DNA of 64,000 nt. Source: Bryoerythrophyllum caledonicum (lineage: Eukaryota > Streptophyta > Bryopsida > Pottiales > Pottiaceae). Both the position numbers and the translations under genes were made by a program. The notes beneath the pieces are model-generated. The model saw nothing but the letters and a program-made list of their open reading frames with translations, was not told where the DNA came from and ran no database searches. The DNA lies in the NCBI GenBank assembly GCA_963971425.1, contig OZ020519.1, positions 2,806,028 through 2,870,027 of the forward strand, written 5' to 3'. Positions 24,601-32,802 of the stretch are shown here, piece after piece. Every line of letters begins with the position of its first letter. Within the stretch, counting starts at the first letter, position 1.

Positions 24601-26228
24601 TTAATATGGGTTGAAATAGTGTTTTGTATATCTAAGAGAAATCTAGTATCTTCGGGATGGGATGGCATATACATGTGAAAGATTAACCACGATTGTAGTG
24701 GGTGATTAGTGATTTTAATTATTTGAATGTATGGTGATATGTGCATTGGGGTAGGGATTTTGTTGATGTTGCCGGGGAATGTATATTTTTTGTGTATTAA
24801 TGTAAGGAGGCCACCGCGGCCCGGTGTGTATGGTCTCCTTTGTTGCATGCATCTTGTAAGTGCATGTGTATTGTTAAAGATGAATTTATAGTTTTGAAAT
24901 ATATTTTGTATATATTTTGTAGATTTTGTGGCGGTTAGTTTTGTTTCTTGTATAACTATAAGAGCCGGTGGTGTGTCTGTGTTTGCGACTAGAGTTTGTA
25001 AGCTAGGAAGGGCAGTGTTTAGTGAAGAGGCATTCCATGTGATTATGTATGTATTTTCTTGGTTTGGTCTAATGTTTTGATTTTGGTTTTGGGGAGGGAT
25101 GTAGGAAAGAGGTGGGGGTGGGTGGATGTATTCTGATATAGGGTCTAGACATTTTAGTGATTCGCTTATGAGGTTGTTAGGGAGGTAAGGGAATTTTAGT
25201 TTTATTATATCATTTGAGGGTGGTATGTCTTGACTATGTAAGAAGTCGTATAGTCTTTTATGTATTGAGTTCTCATGGTTTATAATATTTTGGTTGTCTA
25301 CTAGGAATTCAGTATAGGGGTGTGGAGTGTAAATGTGTCGTTCTGGTGGGTTTTGTAAGGTTAGTAAGGTTTGTAGGAGTGTATTAGTCCATGTAATTGT
25401 GTTCAAATTTTGTGGATTTAGAAGTTGGTTACATTCATCTATGTTTGGATGAGTAGTGATTATTAGTGCATATAAGATGTGGGGTGGTGGATGCGTATTT
25501 TTTTGTTGTATGTATTGGGCAATGTTTGGGTGGGAAGTGTTGTGTATGTGGTGTAATGTATGTGTGTTTTTTAGAAATGGTGCGAAGGGTTTTGCAATGT
25601 GTTCATATTCTGGTTGGAGTTTTATGGTATTAGGTATAAAGTAGATTTTGGCATTTTTTTTATGTGATGTAGGATGTCTTTTTAGTATATTGGGCATGGG
25701 TCCCGGGTTGGTTTCAATGTCTCCTCCTAGAAGTAGTAGAAGTTTGTGGTATATATGTTTAGTGGTGTATTTTAAAGGCTTTGTTGTGTTATTAATGACT
25801 TGTTGGTTTGGGGGTAGGTGGATGTTTGTATTTTGTGTGTGAGTTGTGGGTTTATTTATTTTTATAGTAGGTGTAGTTGTTTTCGTCTTTAGTTTATTTT
25901 TTGTCCATGTGCTTTTTGTGGTTGTTTTTGTTTTAGTAGTGTATGGATGTATGTATGATTGGTTGTATTTTATCTTGGTTGTTTTTGTCCGTGTGCATAT
26001 GTAACTATTATGTTTAAGACTATTTGTATGTGGGTTTATGTTGGTTTTTAAAGTGGCTTTTAAGTCCTTTTTTTCATATGCGGTGTTATTATATACTTTG
26101 TGGTTTGTACAATTGTTTGTTTTGGTGTTTGTATTAGTATTTGGTATGAAATATGTTTTGGCATTCTTTTTGTGCGAAGCGGGGTGTCTTTTTAATATGT
26201 TGGGCATGGGTCTTGGGTTAGTCTCCAT
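18669..26228 (-). CDS. LINE ORF2: 2A, AP-endonuclease, RT, RNase H, CCHC, restriction-like endonuclease
   Basis: A single 2519-codon frame. Residues 170-177 are a 2A-like DIETNPGP. Residues about 392-648 are an AP-type endonuclease (TWNASS, IQETKL, LCGDFNRD, SDHSPI). RT covers about 955-1280 with 'APGPDRIPNSIL', 'YVDFKNAFGSIDH' and AYADDLA (1193-1199). Residue 1154 is Arg (codon 22767-22769) where copy B and the RT family have Gly in the Q-G-D-x-L-S-P motif, so activity is doubtful. Near 1625-1650 is a chromodomain-like 'YLCQWQHNDNTYNKWLP'. RNase H starts near 2030 (YYTDGSF, ILRAELMAI, FTDCINAL, NEQADKLAKEG). Near 2290-2315 is a knuckle 'CPIC...WLHVLLKC', then KPDI (about 2386) and 'IQFIEFTY...KIDKY', matching the R2-type endonuclease. 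The Met at residue 1 lies inside a decayed upstream 2A, so it may not be the native start; upstream frame is broken. Confidence 0.9.
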   Translation of the reverse strand: METNPRPMPNILKRHPASHKKNAKTYFIPNTNTNTKTNNCTNHKVYNNTAYEKKDLKATLKTNINPHTNSLKHNSYICTRTKTTKIKYNQSYIHPYTTKTKTTTKSTWTKNKLKTKTTTPTIKINKPTTHTQNTNIHLPPNQQVINNTTKPLKYTTKHIYHKLLLLLGGDIETNPGPMPNILKRHPTSHKKNAKIYFIPNTIKLQPEYEHIAKPFAPFLKNTHTLHHIHNTSHPNIAQYIQQKNTHPPPHILYALIITTHPNIDECNQLLNPQNLNTITWTNTLLQTLLTLQNPPERHIYTPHPYTEFLVDNQNIINHENSIHKRLYDFLHSQDIPPSNDIIKLKFPYLPNNLISESLKCLDPISEYIHPPPPLSYIPPQNQNQNIRPNQENTYIITWNASSLNTALPSLQTLVANTDTPPALIVIQETKLTATKSTKYIQNIFQNYKFIFNNTHALTRCMQQRRPYTPGRGGLLTLIHKKYTFPGNINKIPTPMHISPYIQIIKITNHPLQSWLIFHMYMPSHPEDTRFLLDIQNTISTHINNHPNHTYLLCGDFNRDIALIGRQNGNHHTPPQNIDYQWRRFTENLNFTYINTDTQFSRQGGYNYSDWSLIDGFYVNTNNNTQYTSTTNKDIILNSDHSPIQLHIPNNTLIRRTPTIPNKDTIRILNPIPKTNIEKFNTKFFEENTVQIDSLINTLEINSQLTQAQWQEACHSLDKLINKISDTLEQTCRAHPIPQMTNRTSQQGGDLPRKLSKTWKQHLTTYHTIRKTIRIVKNNPQWRNHLIHNELLNIQHIQIPTPPPPDLPHDTWIKNIAIIAINANIQARKIITKYTKESIKKTISKYRQLYEISPKKINKKVFKNLESPPMDCIKDQYNNILTSPEDIANEIFNQQTKTNRPTIPTYNYEPQHTIECTCAIRQYPWHDLDGYTLDKRGEPEIPLHKYLNIATYDTCLQNLGNNKAPGPDRIPNSILKNMPPRFHKLLFLFFSHCYKQKQIPNSWKTSATILLYKKGDPSMLPNHRPIALANTIYKLFTSTLTHILSSYGEKFKILHDSQEGFRAERSTARQIQTIIAALEDAKFTNQDIYILYVDFKNAFGSIDHARLLAIMSDLGYPKEATALVGNIYSQSSTCYIGEHFGKTKPIPIQRGTIQRDTLSPYLFIIFLEPLLRWLERGNNGYTFGTVQVTINSAAYADDLATITNKIKSIQIQLHKIDRYCKWAGMDVGVPKCAATGCPNKSKLNPTTFKALMQTSHINYRNQPIPILHQNEPYIYLGTNLVPSLKWKIQIHTTTTKLIKQCKELTTCPATMKQKIKMVDTVLRPGVAYSFYGVPYSMPAIKKLDKKIIAIQKTICGLPKCMSNAITQLPHNLFGLEAFSLKNAYLRGIGEQLQNALNDKGRLGKIYNGLTHYVLAQYGGAENIPRIKNSDCIRSPITRTFFLLKHIAKAHLKSTLPNFLTNPTTLEILWRQETLNHNTLNAQLSQKLLQKLLSKNIFELNQITLPNGTHIMNNEDFKTYHFTPSKLIKSALSVAKQLFCHITCPTICHIPCNIHPYSHTLKDPFITLNNNIIPRNIPTPTNPPNPPHTYHPRPPTYIPKNHTTYLINNIINHKHIQHTDTNNIQNTYTKYLCQWQHNDNTYNKWLPQRDLFPRHDTNTSTHNTEKLKQYYQKIQNKIYSDIILAHYPQEQSSDSRSVTPPIIIPLLNIYTTECNPENDILTSSNTIQIDNNQAHLYEENGRHLHTIPITRLQWLWNQYHTKLQSPTNIEPTTQPFETELIWLYQRYKYRIPKTDPLKNAQYTISTPILDSLISSFNIEHSYFSSPITCPTKLNKFYSPYERDKIFGSLGKAFEHKWIGNGIAHPHNEKDIEQAIHWARLAAKHDPNNTKTIIVTPNNNWYQNNNQHSNPFPDSHIIALFEADTIPYEEPNIPPELKKPRIEPSTLQILCVHHQNQNLGSLEQLAELTSITDNLDIQRPYTKPAPPTPIQTPVNKSKKWSKLNYDNNTLNYSVIPPPLPDYPTHTTPKFNPAYSYYTDGSFKPPEQISPGSWRREKAGYGIYNSTKEIKLAKRLHGLQNILRAELMAIHKTLQIITTKYKNEPAHIFTDCINALYLLNTQITHPTLHNSHPDQTILTSMVQMLQKRTQITTLHKVRAHANIDGNEQADKLAKEGREKTHKNAKDPHEHAHATPYYFQKEDWPSKEDTPDKGPIRFLGKYLKKQDLYNNQDTISENIPNIEKWTNNNDIDNELSTNFWKNPIISDSQITCLIKFRTGQYMGNARKQLFFGIERFPSITCPICPSTDPDTWLHVLLKCQNHHIHSLIVKRHNKAVWEVRKLITSYNKSRCFILMNAGTFNSNPQENTVPPWLLPCSCMTQRCHCNARLKPDILCVKGLPYNDPPPENINQDYTIQFIEFTYCNDRFSPETIQNKIDKYQPLIDDIIALGWNVDPLIVITSGARATTFIPSMKTLEDTFKIPIDTIKTTFKNINTIAIQHAMSILLHKRKIENNQVLPDRQDPP
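25698..25727 (-). other. 2A-like ribosome-skipping site (copy A, second module)
   Basis: Encodes GGDIETNPGP preceded by the Leu-rich HKLLLLL. It fits the D-[VI]-E-x-N-P-G-P consensus of 2A peptides, at which the ribosome omits the Gly-Pro bond. This would release ORF2 protein beginning with Pro at residue 177. Confidence 0.85.
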
Positions 26229-26237
26229 GTCTCCTCC
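26208..26237 (-). other. Decayed 2A-like site (copy A, first module)
   Basis: Encodes GGDMETNPRP. It is the upstream duplicate of the 2A module: the following PMPNILKRHP-x-SHKKNAK is shared with the second module 510 bp downstream. Gly to Arg (GGA to AGA) in the essential NPGP should abolish skipping. Confidence 0.8.
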
Positions 26238-26281
26238 AATTAATATTAGTAGTTTGTAGTAGATGAGTTTTTTGTTTTGTT

Positions 26282-28711
26282 TTAGAATTTTTTGTTTTGT
26301 TTTAGAATTTTTTGTTTTTGAATGTGGCTTTGGTATTTGTGTTTTTTTGATTGTACGTGTTTATCTTTGTATGTGTGTATGTATATGTATGTGTTTCGTT
26401 GATGGTGTGTGGCTGTCTTTGTGTGTGTGTATGTAGTTTTATGTGGTATTATATTAGTATTCTTTTGCATGTTTGTATTAGTGTATGTCACGGTTTTTGT
26501 CTTGGTATTTGTATCAGTATCTTTGTTAGTATTTGTGTTAGTATTCGTATGAGTACACGTACCACTATTTGTATTGGTATTTGCATTTGTATAAGTATTT
26601 GTATTTGTATTTATACACATACCAGTATGTGTATCAGTATATGTACTAGTATTTGTATCAGTATATTTATAAATATACTCACCGGTGTATGTATCAGTAT
26701 AGGTATCAGTATACGTATCAGTATATGTACCCGTATATTGAAATAATGAGTTTTCTAAAAGATTTCTATCTAAACATATTTTGTCTAAAACTATGATTTC
26801 TAAAAACAGATTGATATATATTTTAATCAGATTCGTATATATTCTTACTTTTATTAGAATTTCTATTTTTAGTAAATCTATTTTTGGCACCTCCAGCGCC
26901 CTTCCGGCCGGCGAATCAAAAATCCCCCTTCCTATTTTAATATTTCTACATACTCTCAACAAATTTCTACTATTTAATCGTAAACTCTCCTCATCTTTAT
27001 ATATAACAATTTTATTATTACTATTTACCTTCCATTTATCCATGTATTTTATATTCCAACTTCTATTTTTAGACTGCACTCTTATATTATCACTATCTTC
27101 TCTATTTATTTTTACTCTGAGATTTTTGTTTCTCATTACAAGTTTGGTTAATTTTCCATCCCTTGTTTTTGAATTCCTTAGGAAGCATATTCTATTTTTA
27201 GTACTGCTGTTTGTAGCTATAGTCTTCCTATTTTTATTCTTATTATTTTTTATTCCCTTTACTAATTTGTTGCATTTTCCATCCCTTATTTTTGAATTTC
27301 TTTGGAAGCATATTCTATTTTTAGTACTGCTGTTTATAGCTATAGTCTTCCTATTTTTATTCATATTATTTTTTATTCCCTTTACTAATTTGGTGCATTT
27401 TCCATCCCTTATTTTTGAATTTCTTAGGAAGCATATTCCATTTTTAGTACTGCTGTTTATAGCTATAGTCTTCCTATTCGTATTCTTATTATATTTGATT
27501 CGCATTACAATTTTGTTGTATTTTTCATCCCTTATTTTTGAATTTCTTAGGAAGCATATTCTATTTTTAGTACTGCGGTTTATAGCTATATTCTTCCTAT
27601 TTATTTTCTTATTATTTATTATTCCCATTACTAATTTGGTGCATTTCCCATCTTTTATTTTTGATTTTCTTAGGAAGCATATTCTATTTTTAGTACTACT
27701 GTTTATAGCTATGTTCTTCATATTTGTATTCTTATTATAATTAAATCCCATTATTCATTTGGTGAATTTTCCATCCCTTGTTTTTGAATATCTTAGGGAG
27801 CATATTCTATTTTTAGTACTACTTTTTATTGTTATGTTCTTATTATTACTTTTCTTATGATAATGGTTTTCTACTTTACCCTTTATTTTCTTCTTACATA
27901 TCCTCTCCATTTTTGTTATTTTATTTTTAATATTACTTGCTCTAATTAAAACCTTTGAAATTTTATAAATATCTATTTTCTTCCTATTTAATTTATTATA
28001 TCTCTTTTTACTCTTCTTGATTTTCCTATTTTTAGCCATTTTAGTATTCCTTGTCTTTTGATGGTTTTTGGGTTTAGAATCCCTTCTACCCTTATGTATC
28101 TTTATTACAATAAGTTTATGATCGTTTTCATTTATATTGTTCCCTATTTTGTTATATGTAGTTATGATACTTATTTTCTTCTTCCTTGTATTGTTTATTT
28201 TAATTCCATCTTTTCTCTTATTCCTTTTATTTTTTATTTTGGTTTTGATACTTTTCTTTTTGGAATTTTTACTTAGTTTGTGTGCGAAAGAGTATATTAT
28301 TATTATCATTTTTTCAATTTTGTGTATTGATTTTTTCGGTGGTTGATAAGTTGTTGTTTGAGTATTTATACTTATATCTATATCCGTGTCCATATCCTTA
28401 CTTGTATTTGTATTTACATCAATATTTTTTCCCGTATATGTGTTTATGCTTGTATTCGTATCTGTACTTGTAGATGTATTCGTCTCTGTATTCTTATCTA
28501 TATTTGTATATGTCTCCGTATATGTATCAGTATTTATATCGGTATCAGTATATGTTATAGTGTATATATCTTTAATCATACGAGTATATATATCAGTGTA
28601 CTTGCTGGTATACGTATTAGTATATTCCCTGGTGTACGTATCAGTATACGTATTACTGTACATATCAGTATATGCTTTAATGTACGTGTCAGTATACGTA
28701 TTAATGTACAT
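26282..28711 (-). pseudogene. LINE middle frame: Tyr-Thr-Asp-Thr repeats and Lys/Asn-rich region
   Basis: Two consecutive same-frame segments (28711-27755 and 27751-26282) are separated by one in-frame stop at 27755-27757. They contain two blocks of degenerate TYTD tetrapeptides (about 28350-28750 and 26430-26740) encoded by a 12-bp tandem repeat close to TATACTGATACA, and a Lys/Asn-rich section between. Copy B retains only one TYTD block, fused in frame to the 2A modules. In copy A the frame ends at 26282 because of a 20-bp tandem duplication. Function is unknown; it may be a linker or N-terminal leader of the ORF2 product. Confidence 0.6.
27130..27840 (-). repeat. 123-bp tandem repeat, six units
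   Basis: The landmark 'ggaagcatattc' recurs at 27181, 27304, 27427, 27550 and 27673, with a variant near 27796, each step being 123 bp. The period is a multiple of three and encodes a 41-residue repeat centred on 'INSSTKNRICFLRNSKIRDG'. Copy B lacks it. Confidence 0.9.
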
Positions 28712-28971
28712 ATCAGTGTGTGTATTGGTAGATGCATCACTAGATGTATTAGTATATGTAGCGGCCTATGTACCAGTACTTGTATTTATATAACAATATA
28801 TGTGTATGTATTTGTATTTATGATCAAAGGAGGTATAGTATAAGTTTCGGATGTCTAGTTTTGATACTATTTTGTAGTGTGTATAGGTAGTAACTAATTG
28901 TATTCTACCATGGTCGTATTTTTTGAAATACGGGTGGAATATTGAGGTGTTGGCCTTGAGGTTGTTGTTCT

Positions 28972-31900
28972 TCACATTTTTGACGAGTCTTCTTCAATCA
29001 ATATGGATGGTTTGGACCCCGTGATGTTTTGCAACATTGCAAAGGTAGTGCCAACACATTCTTGGATCTTCAACATTTGGTTTTTGATTTCTTGGAGCTC
29101 CTTAGCTTTTGCCTCCGCTTGTTCTTTGACTTCTTGTCGCAATATTTTGTTGTTTGCTTCAAATGCCTCCACTAGGTCCTTCTTGGTGATGGCTTGAGAC
29201 GGGGTGTGAAGATTGAAGGTCTCCACTGTGTTGATGATGGCTTTGTTGATGTCTTCAAAGCCAAACTCTATGAGTTGAGCTTGGGTGGGAGGCTCGATTC
29301 CATCAATGCTCCTCCTATGAGGGGCAAACTCCACAAAGTGGCCATCTATGGGAATGGTTTTCCCCACAAACGTCCTATATACAATTGGGTTAGCACATGC
29401 AACATTTGCACTTCCATTATGGCACACACCATTGTCTTTGTGAAACCAAATGGAACAAATGTTAGAGTCTCCTATAATCTTAGAGATAGCATTAGTAGTC
29501 TCATTAACATTCATTAGTATGGGAAGGTGGGTGAGAGTAAGGGTAAGGGCATCTTTCTTAGCCTTCATTTCCTTGGAAATGTGAGTTCCCCCAAGGGGCT
29601 TCTTGGTTTCCATGATTTCTTGGCGTGCGGTTACTTGTAGTTCTTGGATTTTCTTGGCTTGTTGCGGTGTGGTGGTCAAAATGAAGGCAAATCTATCTCC
29701 TTTTGCCTTCTGCACGTTAGTAACTTCGAAATCATGCCCACGTTTGAAGCTAGACTCAAGGACCTCTTTGAAGAGGTGGTTAGCGGTAATGTTATGCAAT
29801 GAGGGACTTTGTATTTTAACTGAAAGGCTAGAATGATGAGCAATGCCATGATAGGTTTTACATACCTTTCCCACCACGTTAGTTGCATCAATTTTGAGGA
29901 TGAAGGGTCTAATCCCCTTGAGGAGGAGTAAACCATCAATTTCGGGTTTAGCAAGATGCAATTTGATAAGTCCAGACCATACACCTTTCTTCCCTCCTCC
30001 TTGTTTGATACTTAGACAATGAATAGAAATAGGTTCAATGAGCTTCTTACCAAGAGGGATGTCCATGTCTTTGAGGCGCTTGGTAACCATCATCTTGACT
30101 TCGTCATGCAATATAGGGTTAGTAGGTAGTTCAAAGTGGATAGCAATTTGAAAGTCAAGAGCCAAGCCCGTACCTTCGTCCACGGGGATGTTGGTGGGCA
30201 CTTGGATAAGATTATAGTGTTGTCCTCCTAGGCCTCCTGCCCCCCGCGACTGTGGATAGTGAATTTGTGGGATGCGTGGGAAGGCTGTCCTTGCGTTTTT
30301 GACTTCTTGAGCTTCGCTTTCCTTAAGGCCTCTGGTCACCATGTCTTCAATTGTTTCCTCATTGAGGAGTTCATCTAATCCCTCCTCCAGTGCTAGCTCC
30401 TCCATCACATGGAAACCGAGCCAAAATTTGAAGCAACTAATTTCGGGGATAGTGATGAGAGCCGTACCTTCTTTCCCCTTCTCCTCTTCCCGAATGGGCT
30501 TTTGTTTCTTGTTGGCTGATGCTTCTTCATGTTGTTGTTTCTCCATTTGCTTTCCTTGAAGCCTCTTCAGGCTTTCGCTAGGGGACTCAATCTCCATGTG
30601 GTCTTCATAGTTGAGGGCTTTCTTCACACTTCGCGTATCCATATCTGCCCCGCCCCAATTTACTACAGCTCCTAATGTGCACCGGTTAGTCAGAGGAAGG
30701 GTAGAATTACTTACCTTGAGAGGGTCGCTGGAGGGTTGTTGAAGCTTACAGGGTTGCTGGGAGGTTGTAGCAGGTCGCTGGAGGGCTTTAGTGGGTCGCT
30801 GGGGGGATTCAGAAGGTCGCTGGGGGGGTTGAGTAGGTCGCTGGAGGGGATTGGTAGGTCCCTGGTGCTGTGCGTCGGGTCGCTGTACAGTACCAGGTGT
30901 TCGTTGGAAGCGGGCTTCTAGATTGCAGGCGGACTGCCTCTCTTGTGCTCGGGTATTCTTGTTCAGCCCTGCGTTATGTTCTTGCGTTGTACGTCTTTCG
31001 ACGCGTGGGCTGTGTCTTGCCTGGGGTCTCTTCTTGCTGCGCTCTTGTACGTCTCCAGTGCTTTGGCTGTATTTCGCCTTGTGTCCCTTCTTGCTGCACT
31101 TGCGTGTGTCCTCACTTGTTGTGCGTCTTGTGATGTGTATTTGTTGTTGTACTTGTGCTCGTCCTTCAGTATCTTGCAAAGTTCGTGTATATGTTGGGTC
31201 GTAGGTGTTCGGGGATGTACTGGGTGTATGACTGTTGAGTTCTTCGTTCCCGGTTCCACGCTTCAGTAGTGTAGCTCCAGGTCTTTCTCTTCTGCTGCCG
31301 CATTTTCTTCTTTTTTGTGACAGGCCTTCTACTGCTGTTGATGTCTTTGTTTCGGGTAGCGTGAAGTTGGGATGATCTGTACCTTGATGCTGGTTTTCTT
31401 CTACCTGATCTGCATGGAGAGGAGAGGGTCTTGCGACGTACCTTTTAACGATCTCTGGTGAGTATGTTGCTTTGGATCTGTAGTCGTTAGTTATTGTGGA
31501 AGTTGCATGTTGCTGATGTAGTTGATCTGGTCTGCAGGGTGGTAATCTTGATGCAGGTTTCGGGACGATTTCTTCAGATCTGTGAGAAGATAGACAATAC
31601 TTCTGCAATGTATACGCAAGACCAGATCTAACAGGGCGTTGTTTACTATAGGTTTTAGCTTGTATACAACTGCTTTTCGTATATTGTGTGAGATTTTTTA
31701 GGGTTAGTACGTAGATGTATTTTTTGTTTAGCTTGTACAGATAGTGAGTATACCAAGAGAGGGTGTTAGGATAATCATGAAGTGAATGTGTACTGAAGTT
31801 GGAAGGACGTAACCTGTTTGTGGTGCGAGGTGGTCGCTGGTTCTGTGTGGGCGTTATAACTTCCTTCGCCCTCCTCTCGTGTGATCGTTGTGGCTTCCTG

Positions 31901-32802
31901 CTTGGTAGTCTTTGAATTGCTGCTGACACACATTCACTGCAGATGGTGTAAGAGAGAAGAGTGAATGGAGGGTAGAGGAGGGGGACCTGTGGTATGGATC
32001 TTCTTCGTGTGGCGCGTGGTTTTGGTCGCTCTTGTGCTGTATGTTGTCTCAGGTCTAGGTGTTGGGTTGGCGGTTCTTGGTCATGTTCCTGCGTATTCCC
32101 TATTGCTGCTAACACACATTTACTGTGATCGATGTAAGAGGAAAGAGTTAGTGGAGGGTATGGGAAGGGAACCTGTAGTATGGATCTTCGTGTGTCGCGT
32201 GATTTTGGTCGCCCTTGTGCTGTGTGTTGTCTCAAAGTTTGGTGCTGGATTTGCGGTTCTTGGTCATCTTCATTTGTACTGCCTGTTGCAGCTAACCCAC
32301 ATTCACTTCGGTCAATATAGGAGGGAAGAATTAAGGGAGGGTAGGGTAGGGGAACCTGTGGTGTCGATTTGCTTTGTGTGTTATACGAGTTTCGTCGCCC
32401 TTGTGTTGTGTGATGTGCCGAGACTTGGGGCTGGTCTTGCTGGTTCGAGTCGTTTGCTTGTGTACTTACTGTTGCAGTTCGTGTTTGCTTCCAGCCTTGG
32501 TGTTCTTTTTTCTGATCCTGGTCTGCTGTGTTGCCTGTCCCAATTCTTGCGCATCCCCTGTTGCAGTTCGTGTGTAGTCCTGGTTGCCTCGGAGCTTGTT
32601 TCTGTCTGACCTGTGCACAACTTTTACAATTCGTGAAATATTTGCAATTTTTTTGTTGGTGATATTGATTAGATTTGAAGCTATTAGGACTAGGGGGGTT
32701 GTTAGAGTTCTGTGAATCAGGTCTAGTGGTGAAACCTAATTGAAACTGTGTGCTTATCGTGGGGTATCTAGTGGCAGCATGGAAAAAACCAACAAAAAGC
32801 AA
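28972..32802 (-). CDS. LINE ORF1 (copy A), RNA-binding-type protein with N-terminal repeats
   Basis: 1276 codons. The last 556 residues, from the Met at 30642, align throughout with ORF1 of copy B at roughly half identity, and I think that Met is the functional start. The region upstream of it is open but low in complexity: Gln/Arg/Pro-rich, with 'QRPT.PPQRP' repeats. The conserved part has a block around 'FPRIP', 'LDFQIAIHFE' and 'GIRPFILKID', then an RRM-like pattern ('ALTLTLTHLPI' ... 'NGSANVACANPIVYRTFVGK' ... 'FVEFAPHRRS') and a C-terminal coiled coil. RRM-type folds are usual in LINE ORF1 proteins, which coat element RNA. The RRM assignment is inference from pattern only. Confidence 0.75.
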   Translation of the reverse strand: MLFVGFFHAATRYPTISTQFQLGFTTRPDSQNSNNPPSPNSFKSNQYHQQKNCKYFTNCKSCAQVRQKQAPRQPGLHTNCNRGCARIGTGNTADQDQKKEHQGWKQTRTATVSTQANDSNQQDQPQVSAHHTTQGRRNSYNTQSKSTPQVPLPYPPLILPSYIDRSECGLAATGSTNEDDQEPQIQHQTLRQHTAQGRPKSRDTRRSILQVPFPYPPLTLSSYIDHSKCVLAAIGNTQEHDQEPPTQHLDLRQHTAQERPKPRATRRRSIPQVPLLYPPFTLLSYTICSECVSAAIQRLPSRKPQRSHERRAKEVITPTQNQRPPRTTNRLRPSNFSTHSLHDYPNTLSWYTHYLYKLNKKYIYVLTLKNLTQYTKSSCIQAKTYSKQRPVRSGLAYTLQKYCLSSHRSEEIVPKPASRLPPCRPDQLHQQHATSTITNDYRSKATYSPEIVKRYVARPSPLHADQVEENQHQGTDHPNFTLPETKTSTAVEGLSQKRRKCGSRRERPGATLLKRGTGNEELNSHTPSTSPNTYDPTYTRTLQDTEGRAQVQQQIHITRRTTSEDTRKCSKKGHKAKYSQSTGDVQERSKKRPQARHSPRVERRTTQEHNAGLNKNTRAQERQSACNLEARFQRTPGTVQRPDAQHQGPTNPLQRPTQPPQRPSESPQRPTKALQRPATTSQQPCKLQQPSSDPLKVSNSTLPLTNRCTLGAVVNWGGADMDTRSVKKALNYEDHMEIESPSESLKRLQGKQMEKQQHEEASANKKQKPIREEEKGKEGTALITIPEISCFKFWLGFHVMEELALEEGLDELLNEETIEDMVTRGLKESEAQEVKNARTAFPRIPQIHYPQSRGAGGLGGQHYNLIQVPTNIPVDEGTGLALDFQIAIHFELPTNPILHDEVKMMVTKRLKDMDIPLGKKLIEPISIHCLSIKQGGGKKGVWSGLIKLHLAKPEIDGLLLLKGIRPFILKIDATNVVGKVCKTYHGIAHHSSLSVKIQSPSLHNITANHLFKEVLESSFKRGHDFEVTNVQKAKGDRFAFILTTTPQQAKKIQELQVTARQEIMETKKPLGGTHISKEMKAKKDALTLTLTHLPILMNVNETTNAISKIIGDSNICSIWFHKDNGVCHNGSANVACANPIVYRTFVGKTIPIDGHFVEFAPHRRSIDGIEPPTQAQLIEFGFEDINKAIINTVETFNLHTPSQAITKKDLVEAFEANNKILRQEVKEQAEAKAKELQEIKNQMLKIQECVGTTFAMLQNITGSKPSILIEEDSSKM
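31900..32500 (-). repeat. 183-186-bp tandem repeat, about three units
   Basis: 'ggagggta' landmarks at 31967, 32153 and 32336 lie within three similar units. In the ORF1 frame they encode about 60-residue repeats containing 'STPQVPLPYPPL', 'PSYIDRSEC' and 'LRQHTAQ'. Confidence 0.8.

Noticed and set aside
26781..27740. 319-codon hydrophobic plus-strand frame
   Set aside because: Antisense of the Lys/Asn-rich 123-bp repeats of LINE copy A. Poly-Lys/Asn codons read backwards give Leu/Phe, mimicking a membrane protein.
27130..27840. Regular 123-bp repeats considered as a CRISPR-like array
   Set aside because: No repeat/spacer alternation: units are contiguous, diverged and coding, within a eukaryotic LINE.
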